DNA of 64,000 nt from Corallococcus sp. NCRR. Lineage in GTDB: Bacteria; Myxococcota; Myxococcia; Myxococcales; Myxococcaceae. The translations under genes were made by a program, and so were the position numbers. Below the pieces are notes generated by a model, which was given only the letters and a program-made list of their open reading frames with translations, had not been told where the DNA came from and ran no database searches. Numbering within the stretch: position 1 is the first letter of the stretch; every line of letters begins with the position of its first letter. Location of the stretch: positions 5,890,001-5,954,000 of the forward strand of contig NZ_CP114039.1 of NCBI RefSeq assembly GCF_026965535.1, given 5' to 3'. Below are positions 1 to 12,199 of the stretch, in pieces.

Positions 1-898
1 CGGTTTCCACCCCCAGCCGCTCCCTCAGGAAGCGCTCCACCCGCAGCTCCACCAGCCCCGGGACTTCCAGTGGGGCGGTATGGGTGCCCTCGGAAATCAT
101 CAGGAGTTCAGAGGAGGGGATGCGCTCGGCCATCTTCCGGGACAGCCAGCCGGGGGTGAACCGGTCCTTCTCCCCGGCGACCACCAGGGTGGGGACGTCC
201 ACGTGGACCAGGTGGTCCTCGGCGGTGTGGTTGGCCAGCGAGTCCAGGGTGCGCACGAAGACGACGGGGTCCATCCGGGCCAGGTGCGTGAAGTAGGGGG
301 CCAGGTCGTTTCGCGCGATGAGTTCCGGGTTCATCTCCAGGCGGATGGCCAGTTGGACCACCAGTTCCGTGGTCAGCGCCCCGTGCACGATGCGCGCGGT
401 GTGCCGGGGGAAGCGCTCCACCGCGGCCCTCAAGGTCGGGAAGAGGCGCTTGAGCAGCGTGGAGTCATGGAAGGTGTCCAGCGGCATGCCGTAGCTGCCG
501 CACACCAGCACCAGCCCCTCCACGCGCCGGGCGTAGCGGCGGTGGAACTCCAGCGCCACCTGGACGCCCATGGAGTGGCCGAAGAGGACGGCCTTGTCCA
601 TGCCCGCCGCGTCCATCACCCGCGCCATGTCGTCGCAGGTGTACGCCATGCCAATGCGCGTGCGGTCCGTGGGGACGGTGCTCTTGCCGTGGCCCCGGTA
701 GTGCCAGCGCAGCACGCGGTGGCGCCGGCCCAGGTAGGGCAGCAGGTACTTCCACGCGAAGCCGTCACAGCCCAGGCCGTCGCAGAGGACCATGCCCGGG
801 GCGCCGTCCCCCCGCACCTGGTAGTAGAGGTCCGCGCCGTCCGGCACCCGCAGCGAGTCCTGCCGGAAGGAGACCGCCTGTCCATGCGGTGCGCTCAC
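1..898 (-). CDS. alpha/beta hydrolase, partial (C-terminus beyond window)
   Basis: An alpha/beta-hydrolase-fold enzyme of the small-molecule esterase/lactonase type. The nucleophile elbow GHSMG is at about residues 107-111 (Ser109), an acid residue lies in GEKDRFTP, and the catalytic His is probably in GTHTAP near the end of the visible part. There is no signal peptide, so it should be cytoplasmic. The GTG start overlaps the stop of the upstream sigma-54 activator (GTGA), so the two are probably translated together. The protein is nearly complete at 299 visible codons; only the last few residues can be missing for a family of about 280-310. The substrate cannot be told from sequence. Confidence 0.85.
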   Translation of the reverse strand, partial: MSAPHGQAVSFRQDSLRVPDGADLYYQVRGDGAPGMVLCDGLGCDGFAWKYLLPYLGRRHRVLRWHYRGHGKSTVPTDRTRIGMAYTCDDMARVMDAAGMDKAVLFGHSMGVQVALEFHRRYARRVEGLVLVCGSYGMPLDTFHDSTLLKRLFPTLRAAVERFPRHTARIVHGALTTELVVQLAIRLEMNPELIARNDLAPYFTHLARMDPVVFVRTLDSLANHTAEDHLVHVDVPTLVVAGEKDRFTPGWLSRKMAERIPSSELLMISEGTHTAPLEVPGLVELRVERFLRERLGVET

Positions 899-2484
899 GC
901 CTCCACCTCGTCCGTGTCCAGTCCTTCGGGGATGCCCTTGTCCAGCCCGTAGCGGGAGATCTTCAAGAGCAGGTTGGAGCGGCTGATGCCCAGCTCCCGA
1001 GACAGCCGGCTCTTGTTGTAGCGGGTGCGCACCAGGCCCTGGTGGATCATCTCCTTCTCCAGGGACTCCACCGCCTCGTGCAGCTTTCCGTGCGCGCGCG
1101 GGGCGATGAAGGGCCCGCCGCCAGGGACCACCGCGTCGCGGATGCGGCTGGAGAGCAGCTCCGCGGGGATGGTCTCCAGCTCGCCGCCCAGCACGAGCAG
1201 CCGCTCGATTTCATTCTCCAGCTCGCGGATGTTCCCGGGCCACGCGTACGCGCCCAGGATGCCCAGGGCCTCCGGCGCCAGGCCCCGAGCGCGCTGGCCC
1301 TCGCGGTGGTGCTTGCGCAGGAAGTGGTCGATGAGCACGGGCAGGTCGTCCTTGCGCTCGCGCAGGGGCGGCAGCTGCAGGCGGATGACGTTGATGCGGT
1401 AGAAGAGGTCCTCGCGGAACTCGCCGCGCTTCACCAGTTCGCCCAGGTCCTTGTGGGTGGCGGCGATGACGCGCACGTCGACCTCGCGGGAGTGGGTGCC
1501 GCCCACGGGCAGGAAGGTGCCCTCCTGGAGCACGCGCAGCAGCTTCACCTGGAGGGCGGGGGACATGTCGCCCACCTCGTCCAGGAAGAAGGTGCCCTGG
1601 TCCGCGACCTCGAAGAGCCCCTTCTTGTCCTTGAGCGCGCCGGTGAAGGCGCCCCGGGTGTGCCCGAAGAGGGCGCTCTCCAGCAGGTTGTCGTTGAAGG
1701 CGGAGCAGTTCTGCACGACGAACGGCTTGTCCTTGCGCGGGCCGTTGTGGTGGATGGCGCGCGCCACCAGCTCCTTGCCCGTGCCGGACTCGCCGTTGAT
1801 GAGGACGGTGGAGTCGGAGTGGGCCACCTTCTCCATCAGGCGGAACACTTCGTTCATGGCCCCGGAGCGGCCGATGATCTTCTCGAAGCGGTAGCGGTTG
1901 GACAGCTCGGAGGCCATGGACTGGATGGTCTCCTCCTTGCGCGTGAGCTCCACCTCCTGGTTGGCGATCTCCGTGACCGCGAACTCCAGGAGGTCCGACA
2001 GCTTGCTCAGCTCCGAGCCGTCCAGCACCGGCACGCGCTCCGCCGCGCCCTCCAGCTCCAGCATCGCCCCGGGCGCGATGTCGCGCATCTTGCTCAGCAG
2101 CACCTGGCCGTCGCCGGGCGTGAGCGGCTGCCGGGCGAAGCCCTCCACGAAGAGGAAGCCCTCGTACTCGTTGCGGATGTAGAGCGGCGCGCCCACGATG
2201 GACAGGCGCAGGTGGCAGTCGTGGAAGAGCGAGCGGCGCAGGTTCTTGGCGGCCTTGAACTTCTCGTGCAGCACCCGCACCGACTGGGCACACCGCCGCA
2301 TCCCCTCCCGCGCCCCCAGCGAGTGGCGGCAGAAGTCGTTGGGCGGCGGGATGAAATCCCCGCGCTGCCAGTCGTGCACCACGCCGTTGCGATCCGCGAA
2401 GGAAAGCTCCACCTGCCACCACTTGCGGATGACATCCCTCAACATGACAATGGTGTGCAGATTCTGATGCTTCTCGAAGTCCAT
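895..2484 (-). CDS. sigma-54-dependent activator with PocR sensory domain
   Basis: Bacterial enhancer-binding protein of 529 residues. Residues 1-175 look like a PocR ligand/redox sensory domain, with conserved cysteines near 52, 65 and 90. A short coiled linker follows. The AAA+ domain has Walker A GESGTGKE (231-238), the sigma-54 contact loop GAFTGA (278-283) and Walker B GTFFLDEVGD. The C-terminus has a Fis-type helix-turn-helix (LSRELGISRSNLLLK). It should sense a small ligand and drive sigma-54 promoters. It is the first gene of a two-gene unit with the alpha/beta hydrolase, which it overlaps by 4 bases, and is divergent from the cation exporter. Its targets are unknown; the coupled hydrolase suggests a metabolic role. 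Confidence 0.92.
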   Translation of the reverse strand: MDFEKHQNLHTIVMLRDVIRKWWQVELSFADRNGVVHDWQRGDFIPPPNDFCRHSLGAREGMRRCAQSVRVLHEKFKAAKNLRRSLFHDCHLRLSIVGAPLYIRNEYEGFLFVEGFARQPLTPGDGQVLLSKMRDIAPGAMLELEGAAERVPVLDGSELSKLSDLLEFAVTEIANQEVELTRKEETIQSMASELSNRYRFEKIIGRSGAMNEVFRLMEKVAHSDSTVLINGESGTGKELVARAIHHNGPRKDKPFVVQNCSAFNDNLLESALFGHTRGAFTGALKDKKGLFEVADQGTFFLDEVGDMSPALQVKLLRVLQEGTFLPVGGTHSREVDVRVIAATHKDLGELVKRGEFREDLFYRINVIRLQLPPLRERKDDLPVLIDHFLRKHHREGQRARGLAPEALGILGAYAWPGNIRELENEIERLLVLGGELETIPAELLSSRIRDAVVPGGGPFIAPRAHGKLHEAVESLEKEMIHQGLVRTRYNKSRLSRELGISRSNLLLKISRYGLDKGIPEGLDTDEVEA

Positions 2485-2596
2485 CCCCGCGTCCCTCGGC
2501 CTGTTGCGGATCAGGACAACGGATCTACGGGGTTGTCCGAAATCAATCCAGCGGCACCTGTCCGATAATGGCGCTGATCGCGTACCCTGGTTCCCT

Positions 2597-3604
2597 GTGA
2601 GCGCACCCCCACATACACACGGCAGGGCCGGACACGGTCATTCGCACGACCATGACCATGACCACTCGCACCATGGGCATTCGCACGGCCATGGGCACGG
2701 CCATTCGCACGGGCCCCGCAAGGGCGGGCTGGCGGAGGAGCGGCGCAAGGACCGGCGGCGGCTCCTGTTCGCGCTGGGGCTGACGGCGACCATCATGGTG
2801 GCGGAGGCGGTGGGCGGCTTCCTCACCAACTCGCTGGCGCTGCTCTCCGACGCCGGGCACATGCTGACGGACGTGTCGGCCATGGTCCTGAGCCTGCTGG
2901 CGCTGTGGTTCGCAGGGCGGCCCGCGGACCTGAAGAAGACCTACGGCTACTACCGGATGGAGATCCTGAGCGCGCTCCTCAACGGGGTGCTGCTGCTGGT
3001 CATCACCATCTTCATCCTGCTGGAGGCCTGGCAGCGCATGCGCACGCCCGCTCCGGTGGAGCTGGGGCCCATGGCGCTGGTGGCGGGCATTGGCCTCGTC
3101 GCGAACCTGGCGGCGCTGGGCTTCCTGCACCAGACGCACTCCATGAACGTGCGCGGCGCGTTCCTGCACGTGCTGGGGGACACGCTGTCGTCGGTGGGCG
3201 TGCTGATTGGCGCGGGCATCATGTGGTGGACCGGGTGGTACGTCGTGGACCCCATCATCTCCGTGCTCATTTCAATGATCATCGTCGTGGGCGCGCTGCG
3301 GCTGGTGAAGGACGCGGTGGACGTGCTGCTGGAGGCGGTGCCCGCGCACGTGGACCTGGAGCAGGTGAGAGCGCTCATGGCGAAGGTGCCGGGCGTGCAG
3401 GCGGTGCACGACCTGCACGTGTGGACCATCTCCAGCGGGATGTACGCGCTGTCCGCGCACCTGGTGGTGGCGGACCCCATGGTCTGCAACAACGACGACA
3501 TCCTGTCCGCCGTGAAGCACGACCTCTTCGACCGCTTCGGCATCGACCACACGACCATCCAGATCGAGAGCCAGTCGTACGCCCACCTGGGCGAGGTGCA
3601 CTGA
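2597..3604 (+). CDS. cation diffusion facilitator (Zn/Co/Cd exporter)
   Basis: Inner-membrane divalent cation/proton antiporter of the CDF family (CzcD/ZitB type). A His-rich N-terminus with many HGHSH/HDHDH repeats precedes six membrane segments. Metal-site motifs are visible: a helix-2 type LLSDAGHMLTD and a helix-5 type HVLGDTLSSVGV. The C-terminal cytoplasmic domain ends in a ferredoxin-like fold (HDLHVWTISSG). I chose the GTG that begins VSAPPHTHG, because the 31 in-frame codons upstream do not resemble the family; a TTG at 2504 is the alternative. The gene is transcribed away from the sigma-54 activator. Zn is the most likely substrate, by family, not proven. Confidence 0.9.
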   Translation: MSAPPHTHGRAGHGHSHDHDHDHSHHGHSHGHGHGHSHGPRKGGLAEERRKDRRRLLFALGLTATIMVAEAVGGFLTNSLALLSDAGHMLTDVSAMVLSLLALWFAGRPADLKKTYGYYRMEILSALLNGVLLLVITIFILLEAWQRMRTPAPVELGPMALVAGIGLVANLAALGFLHQTHSMNVRGAFLHVLGDTLSSVGVLIGAGIMWWTGWYVVDPIISVLISMIIVVGALRLVKDAVDVLLEAVPAHVDLEQVRALMAKVPGVQAVHDLHVWTISSGMYALSAHLVVADPMVCNNDDILSAVKHDLFDRFGIDHTTIQIESQSYAHLGEVH

Positions 3605-3649
3605 CGTCCTTGCGAAAGGGGCGCGGGGCGGAGATTCTCGCCGGCTCCT

Positions 3650-4705
3650 ATGAGCGTGCTGGACAAGGTGTTGTCGCTGCGGCCGGGCAACGTGGTGGCG
3701 CGGGTGGGCCCGGGCTCCCGGGTGCCCCTGTTGGATCCACGGGAGCTGCTTGGGGCGCTGGAGTCCACGCCCATGGCGCTGCCGTGCCTGCCGGTGCTGT
3801 CCAAGGGCGCGCTGCCGGGCCTGTTGGGCGCGGCCCGCGCGGAGGACTCGGTGCTGGGCCTCTCTTGCCCGCACCCCCTGGCGGACCGGGGCGCGCCGGA
3901 GCGCTTCGTGCTGGCGGTACACGCGGCGGCGCAGGAGGCCGGGCACACCCGGCCCCTGTTCCTCCAGGCCGGCCCCCTGCGCGTCACCTCCACGGACGCG
4001 GACGTGCTGGACGCGCTCCAGGACGGCATCTTCCGCGTGGTGGACGCGGGCTTCGCGCTGGTGTCGTTGGACCTGTCGCGCCTCACCTCCTACGAGGCCG
4101 TGGAGGCGGTGAACGCGCTGGTGGGCCCGCTCAAGGAGCGCGAGCTGTCGCTGGAGGTGTCCCCGCCCCAACTGTCCGCGGGCGGCCTGGTGGACGCGTG
4201 CGCGACGCTACTGGAGGGGCTTGCGCAGTGGCAGGTCCCGCCGCGCTTCCTCCGCGTGTCGGACGCGCAGCTGGGCCATGGCGAGCCAGGCACGGAGCTG
4301 GACGTGGAGCTCTTGCGCCAGGTGGTGGAGACGGCCGCGGGCAAGGGCGTGGCGGTGGCCGTGGCGGAGGCCTCCACCGGGCCTTCGGGGGGACTGTCCA
4401 GCTACGTGGCCGCGGGCGTGCGCAAGGTGGACCGGGGAGGGCCTTTCGGTCCGCTCACCCTGCGCGCCTGGCCTCCGGAGGTGCGCGAGCCGGTGGTGGC
4501 GCGCGCCCAGGCGGCGGGCATGCCGGCCGGGGAGCTGCTCTCCGTGCTGGAGGAGGGGCTGCCGCCGCTGACGCCCGCCGCCCGCGAGACGCTGGAGGCG
4601 CTGTCCTTCGCGGAGGCCACGGAGGCGCTGGGGGCGCTGGGGGCGCACCGCTCCGCGTCGGTGGCCATGGCGTTCCTCGCGAAGCCGGACGGGGACCTGG
4701 GATAG
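3650..4705 (+). CDS. conserved hypothetical protein, possibly TIM-barrel-like
   Basis: I do not recognise this 351-residue soluble protein. It has no signal peptide or membrane segment. The alternating beta/alpha pattern, with stretches such as GFALVSLDLSRLTS and ELSLEVSPPQL, suggests an aldolase-like barrel, with a faint likeness to non-catalytic tagatose-bisphosphate aldolase subunits. No catalytic motif is clear. It follows the CDF exporter by 45 bases and precedes rsmD by 10, so it is probably co-transcribed with rsmD and coaD. The start is the ATG at MSVLDKVLSL. Confidence 0.7.
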   Translation: MSVLDKVLSLRPGNVVARVGPGSRVPLLDPRELLGALESTPMALPCLPVLSKGALPGLLGAARAEDSVLGLSCPHPLADRGAPERFVLAVHAAAQEAGHTRPLFLQAGPLRVTSTDADVLDALQDGIFRVVDAGFALVSLDLSRLTSYEAVEAVNALVGPLKERELSLEVSPPQLSAGGLVDACATLLEGLAQWQVPPRFLRVSDAQLGHGEPGTELDVELLRQVVETAAGKGVAVAVAEASTGPSGGLSSYVAAGVRKVDRGGPFGPLTLRAWPPEVREPVVARAQAAGMPAGELLSVLEEGLPPLTPAARETLEALSFAEATEALGALGAHRSASVAMAFLAKPDGDLG

Positions 4706-4715
4706 AAGGGCGCGC

Positions 4716-5272
4716 ATGCGCATCGTTGCAGGCAGCGCGAAGGGCCGGGCCCTGACGGGGCCCAAGCCGTCGTCCGGACACATCCGCCCCACGGCGGACC
4801 GCGTCCGTGAAACCATCTTCAACATGCTGGCCAGTTCCTGGACGGCCAGGCCGTGTTGGATCTGTACGCGGGCACCGGCGCCCTGGGGCTGGAGGCCCTG
4901 TCGCGGGGCGCGGGGCGGCTGGTGCTGGTGGACCAGGACCGCGAGGCCCTGGCCCTGTGCCGCAAGAACACCGACGCGCTGGGCTTCACCGCCCAGGTGT
5001 CCATCCTGGCGCAACCCGTGGTCCGCGCGCTGGAGACGCTGGGCAAGCAGGGGGCGAAGTTCGAGCTCGTCTTCGCGGATCCGCCCTACGCGGCGCGCGT
5101 GGTGGAGACGGTGCTGGAGGCGGTGGTGGCGGCGGGCGTGGTGACGCCGGGCGGCACGGTGATGGTGGAGCACGACAAGCGGGAGGCGGCCCCGGAGGCC
5201 CACTCGGGGCTGACCCTGGAGGACCAGCGCCGCTTCGGGGACACCCTGGTGAGCTTCTACCGGGCTCCGTGA
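4716..5272 (+). pseudogene. rsmD: 16S rRNA m2G966 methyltransferase RsmD, frameshifted
   Basis: The N-terminal frame (MRIVAGSAKGRAL, then RPTADRVRETIFNML) and a second frame (LDLYAGTGALGLEALSRGA, then FADPPY) together give a full RsmD, with the SAM-binding motif and the catalytic (D/N)PPY motif. The two halves are in different frames. The join is near 4829, where the reading ATGCTGGCCAGTTCCTGG lacks one G; ATGCTGGGCCAG would read MLGQFLD and restore a normal protein of about 185 residues. RsmD is widely conserved and sits directly before coaD as usual, so a sequencing error in a G-run is as likely as real inactivation. Confidence 0.85.
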
Positions 5273-5319
5273 CGTGCGCTTGACCGGCCCCGTGGGGCCG
5301 CCGAGACTTCAACGCACCC

Positions 5320-5802
5320 ATGCCGGTCGCCATCTATCCTGGTTCGTTTGATCCGCTCACCAACGGGCACCTGAGCCTCATCCAGCGCAGCCTGAAGATG
5401 TTCGACCGGCTCATCGTCGCCATCGCGGTGAATCCGAAGAAGACGCCCCTCTTCAGCCAGGAGGAGCGCATCGAGCTCATCCGCGAGGCGGTGAACGACC
5501 CCCGCGTGGAGGTGGACGCCTTCCACGGGCTGCTCGTGGACTACGTGCACCAGCGCAACGTGAGCGTCGTCATCCGCGGCCTGCGCGCGGTGTCGGACTT
5601 CGAATACGAGTTCCAACTGGCGAACATGAACCGCAAGCTGGCGCCGGACATCGACACCGTCTTCATGATGACGGGCGAGGACTACTTCTACATCTCCTCG
5701 CAGCTCGTCCGCGAGGTCGCGACCTTCGGGGGGAACGTGGACGGGCTCGTGCCGCCAAACGTCAACGCGGGGCTGAAGAAGAAGTTCGGCCCGAAACCCT
5801 AG
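5320..5802 (+). CDS. coaD: phosphopantetheine adenylyltransferase
   Basis: Catalyses the fourth step of coenzyme A synthesis, 4'-phosphopantetheine plus ATP to dephospho-CoA and pyrophosphate, in the cytoplasm. The 160-residue length is normal. The nucleotidyltransferase signature [11 protein letters not shown] is at residues 7-17 and the second nucleotide motif ISSQLVRE is near 127. It lies downstream of rsmD, a conserved pairing. A CCCTAG...CTAGGG inverted repeat overlaps its stop codon. Confidence 0.97.
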   Translation: MPVAIYPGSFDPLTNGHLSLIQRSLKMFDRLIVAIAVNPKKTPLFSQEERIELIREAVNDPRVEVDAFHGLLVDYVHQRNVSVVIRGLRAVSDFEYEFQLANMNRKLAPDIDTVFMMTGEDYFYISSQLVREVATFGGNVDGLVPPNVNAGLKKKFGPKP

Positions 5803-5817
5803 GGTCGTTCTCTAGGG
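5797..5817 (+). terminator. possible weak hairpin after coaD
   Basis: Six-base inverted repeat CCCTAG/CTAGGG with a 9-base loop, overlapping the coaD stop. There is no T-run, so a termination role is uncertain. Confidence 0.25.
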
Positions 5818-5883
5818 GCATCCGGCCCTCGCGGCGTGCGAGCGGGCTTGTCCGCTTCGGGAGTTCCGCGCTAGGCAAGGCGC

Positions 5884-7077
5884 ATGAAACTCGCCCGCCG
5901 GCTGCAAGCCATCAAGCCCTCCGCCACCCTGGCCCTCAATGCCCGCGCCAAGGCGCTCGCCGCGAGCGGCAAGGACGTGGTGGTGCTCGCCGCCGGTGAG
6001 CCGGATTTCGACACGCCGGAGTTCGTGAAGCAGGCGGCCATCGACGCGCTGCGCACGGGCTTCACCAAGTACACCGCCACCGCGGGCATGCCGGAGCTGC
6101 GCGAGGCCGTCTGCCGCAAGCTGGAGAAGGACAACGGCCTGAAGTACGCGCCGGATCAGGTGGTGGTGACAGCGGGCGGCAAGCAGTCGCTCTACAACTG
6201 CTTCCAGGCGCTGCTGGATGAAGGCGATGAAGTCATCGTCTTCGCGCCGTACTGGGTGAGCTACCCGGACATGGTGCACCTGGCGGGCGGCACGCCGGTC
6301 ATCGTCCCCACGCGCGAGGAGGACGGCTACGCGCCGGACCCCGCCGCCATCAAGAAGGCGCTCACCCCGCGCACGCGCGCCATCATCCTCAACAGCCCGG
6401 CCAACCCCACGGGCGCGGTGTACTCGCGCGCCACACTGGAGGGCATCGCGGACGCGGTGCGCGGCCACGACTGCATCATCGTCACCGACGACATGTACGA
6501 GAAGCTCCTCTACACGGGGGAGCCGTTCCTCAACCTGGGCAACGTGGCGCCGGACCTGGTGCCGCGGCTGCTGGTGTCCAACGGCCTGTCCAAGTCCCAC
6601 GCGATGACGGGCTGGCGGCTGGGCTACGCGGCGGGCCCCAAGGCGCTCATCTCCGGCATGCAGCTGGTGCAGGACCAGTCCACGTCCAACGCGTCCTCCA
6701 TCACGCAGAAGGCGGCGCTGGCGGCGCTCAACGGCCCCTCGGACACCATCACCGCGATGGTGAACGAGTACCGCGCGCGCCGTGACCTGTTCGTCGCGGG
6801 GCTCAACGCCATCCCGGGCATCCGCTGCCGGCTGCCGGAGGGCGCCTTCTACGCGATGGCGGACGTGCGTGGGCTCCTGGGCAGGACGTACCAGGGCAAG
6901 CCGCTGACGGACTCGCTCCAGCTCTCCGAGGCGCTGCTCAACGACTTCCTGGTCGCGGCCGTGCCGGGGGATCCGTTCGGCGCGCCGGGCTACATCCGCA
7001 TGAGCTTCGTCACCTCGCGCGAGGTGCTGCAGAAGGGCCTGACGCGCCTGCGGGACTTCGTCGCGGCGCTGAGCTGA
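5884..7077 (+). CDS. class I PLP-dependent aminotransferase (aspartate aminotransferase type)
   Basis: Fold-type I aminotransferase of 397 residues, subgroup I-gamma, close to bacterial aspartate (or aspartate/prephenate) aminotransferases. The pyridoxal-phosphate Lys is residue 237 in [14 protein letters not shown]. Other family marks are [11 protein letters not shown] near the N-terminus, [12 protein letters not shown], and a C-terminal Arg in GYIRMSFV for the substrate carboxylate. It would transfer amino groups between aspartate and 2-oxoglutarate, but aromatic or prephenate substrates cannot be excluded. It is monocistronic between coaD and a convergent gene, with a shared hairpin. Confidence 0.92.
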   Translation: MKLARRLQAIKPSATLALNARAKALAASGKDVVVLAAGEPDFDTPEFVKQAAIDALRTGFTKYTATAGMPELREAVCRKLEKDNGLKYAPDQVVVTAGGKQSLYNCFQALLDEGDEVIVFAPYWVSYPDMVHLAGGTPVIVPTREEDGYAPDPAAIKKALTPRTRAIILNSPANPTGAVYSRATLEGIADAVRGHDCIIVTDDMYEKLLYTGEPFLNLGNVAPDLVPRLLVSNGLSKSHAMTGWRLGYAAGPKALISGMQLVQDQSTSNASSITQKAALAALNGPSDTITAMVNEYRARRDLFVAGLNAIPGIRCRLPEGAFYAMADVRGLLGRTYQGKPLTDSLQLSEALLNDFLVAAVPGDPFGAPGYIRMSFVTSREVLQKGLTRLRDFVAALS

Positions 7078-7104
7078 GCGCGGGCGCGGTCTGGGAGGAC
7101 GGTG

Positions 7105-7135
7105 GCCCCGGTGGGAACGCCGGGCGCACCGGGGC
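7105..7135. terminator. bidirectional hairpin between convergent genes
   Basis: Nine-base perfect stem GCCCCGGTG/CACCGGGGC with a 13-base loop, in the gap between the aminotransferase and the convergent exported protein. It can serve both strands; T-runs are poor. Confidence 0.5.
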
Positions 7136-7141
7136 GTCTCT

Positions 7142-7903
7142 TCAGTCCGTGTACGCGAAGGCGTGCCAGGTCAGGTCCGGGCTGCCGCGGAAGAGGAAGA
7201 TGGCCGCGTGGCCGGAGAGGTTGCCCACCGCGGCCCAGGTGTCCTTGAGCGCGCGCGGATCCAGTCCCAGGCGCGCGGGCGGCTTGCCGTACTTCTTCTC
7301 CATCTCCGCGATGGGCAGCACTTCGATGTCGTAGAGGGTGATGAGGTCCGTGCGCCGCGCGCGCAGCTGCTTCACCCACGCCTGCACCAATTCGTCAGGC
7401 GTGTTGAAGCGCTTGTCCTCCAGCTGGAACGGGAAGATGAGCTCCGTGGACGCGGTGCGCACATCCCCCGTCAGCAGGCTCTGGAAGAGGAAGCGCGCCT
7501 CGTTGTGGATCACCGAGCGGGCGATGCCCTCGGGCGACAGGTCCTCCTCGGTGGGGCGCGCGGCTTCGCGGCCCGGGCCCAGATGGACGGTGCCCGCGGT
7601 GGAGGGCGTGGGCGGCGTGGGCGGGCGCGCCGTGGGGGGCACGGGCGCGGCGGCCGGGGGCGTGGCGGCGGCCTGCGGAGGCTTGCGAGCGGCCGGGGGG
7701 GGAGCCGCCGCCGGAGGCTGGGCCGCGGCGGGCGCCGGAGTGGTCTCGGCGGGGGCAGGCGTCGGCGCCGGGGTGGGCGCGGCGGGAGCAGGCGTCGGCG
7801 CCGGGGTGGGCTCGGCGGGGGCGGGCGTGGCGGCGGGAGCGGTGTCCTGGGCGAGGGCGGGCGCGGAGAGAAGGACCAGCAGGGCCAGGGGCCAGCGACG
7901 CAT
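7142..7903 (-). CDS. exported protein with Pro/Ala-rich linker
   Basis: A 253-residue secreted protein. It starts at [19 protein letters not shown], a clear Sec signal peptide, with GGAGG five bases upstream. A low-complexity Ala/Pro/Thr stretch of about 90 residues, built on an 11-residue repeat, connects to a compact C-terminal domain (from about 120) containing [13 protein letters not shown] and [21 protein letters not shown]. That domain is unknown to me. The Pro-rich linker is typical of periplasmic spacers. It is divergent from carB. Confidence 0.8.
   Translation of the reverse strand: MRRWPLALLVLLSAPALAQDTAPAATPAPAEPTPAPTPAPAAPTPAPTPAPAETTPAPAAAQPPAAAPPPAARKPPQAAATPPAAAPVPPTARPPTPPTPSTAGTVHLGPGREAARPTEEDLSPEGIARSVIHNEARFLFQSLLTGDVRTASTELIFPFQLEDKRFNTPDELVQAWVKQLRARRTDLITLYDIEVLPIAEMEKKYGKPPARLGLDPRALKDTWAAVGNLSGHAAIFLFRGSPDLTWHAFAYTD
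7755..7820. repeat. 33-bp tandem repeat within the Pro/Ala linker
   Basis: Two consecutive near-identical 33-base units (starting at 7755 and 7788), each beginning GCAGGCGTCGGCGCCGGGGT, encode the repeated Pro/Ala/Thr linker. Diverged copies flank them. Such repeats change in copy number between strains. Confidence 0.6.
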
Positions 7904-8044
7904 GAAACCTCCGGAGGGAAGCGCGGCAGCGTAGCAGAGGACGCCGGAGCAGGTCCCCGAGCGAGCGGCCAATCGGACAGGTCCTTCGCATGCCACAACG
8001 CACCGCGTGCATGTGGGGGCGGACGTTGGTATGGGGGGCGCCCG

Positions 8045-11296
<3,252 letters not shown>

Positions 11297-11310
11297 GCTT
11301 GTGTGGACTC

Positions 11311-11336
11311 GCGGCCCCTGGGAGACTGGGGGCCGC
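11311..11336 (+). terminator. hairpin after carB
   Basis: Eight-base perfect stem GCGGCCCC/GGGGCCGC with a 10-base loop, 15 bases after the carB stop. No T-run follows. Confidence 0.45.
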
Positions 11337-11363
11337 CGGGCCTGGCACCTGGAGCGCAATGAC

Positions 11364-12035
11364 GTGAGTCACTCCACCTCACGATTCGTGCCCCCAGGCC
11401 TGAGAGGATGGCTCCTCCTCGGATGCATGGTCACTGCATGCGCGGAGCGGACGGTCGTCTCTCAGGGGCGTACGGCGGGAATGCCTGTCGACCGCAAGCA
11501 ATCCCTCCCGGATGTGGATCATGACGGGGACGGCCTGGGCGTCCGCGAGGACAACTGTCAGCTTGTCTTCAACCCGGAACAGCAGGACCGTGATGGAGAC
11601 CACATCGGAGACGCGTGCGATCCGAACCTCGTTTATGCGGATGCGCGGCTCGTGGCATCCCTGGCGCCGTCCTCCGTCCTCGTGAACGAGGAGCTCCGGC
11701 TGTCGGCGACGGTCACCAACACAGGCAACCTCCCCGCGACGGGCCTCTCCGTTCGGGTGATCTTGCCCGAGGCCATGACCCTGCTCCGAAGCACGGATGG
11801 AACAGGTCTGCCGTGTCACGTCTCCGGACTGCGCATCAATTGCGCGATGCCAGCGATTGTAGGGACTGCCTCCGCGAGCATCGCGCTCGTGCTGAAGCCG
11901 ACCGAGGCCGGGGACCATTCTGTCTTCGTTGTCGCGGACCTGCCGGGAGATCCGACCCTGGATGACTGCATGGCGACGTTGAGCGCAACCGCCAGCGAGA
12001 GCGCCGTACCGCCGTCGCGGAGTCACAGTCCGTGA
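11364..12035 (+). CDS. lipoprotein with thrombospondin type-3-like repeats and a DUF11-like domain
   Basis: Predicted cell-envelope lipoprotein of 223 residues. I took the GTG at VSHSTSRFVPP, with GGAG nine bases upstream. The hydrophobic segment ends in lipobox VTAC. After the Cys come calcium-binding-like repeats (DHDGDGLGVREDNC, then DRDGDHIGDACDPN), a hallmark of thrombospondin type-3 repeats. A beta-sandwich of the DUF11 type follows (LSATVTNTGNLPATGLSVRV). It is probably a surface or outer-membrane accessory protein. Its codon use is less GC-extreme than that of carB. Confidence 0.75.
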   Translation: MSHSTSRFVPPGLRGWLLLGCMVTACAERTVVSQGRTAGMPVDRKQSLPDVDHDGDGLGVREDNCQLVFNPEQQDRDGDHIGDACDPNLVYADARLVASLAPSSVLVNEELRLSATVTNTGNLPATGLSVRVILPEAMTLLRSTDGTGLPCHVSGLRINCAMPAIVGTASASIALVLKPTEAGDHSVFVVADLPGDPTLDDCMATLSATASESAVPPSRSHSP

Positions 12036-12199
12036 GCGGTGCGCCGGGAGCCATGTGAGTTGCTCGACATGGCTGTTTTCACGAAATTGAAGATAAGTCC
12101 TGTTGGGTGCGCCGGCTGAAGGCCTGCGCCCTGGCGTGCTATGTCCATGCGCGAGTCGCATGGGTGGGGGGCCCCGCCCGCCGAGGTGAGGCTTCCGTC

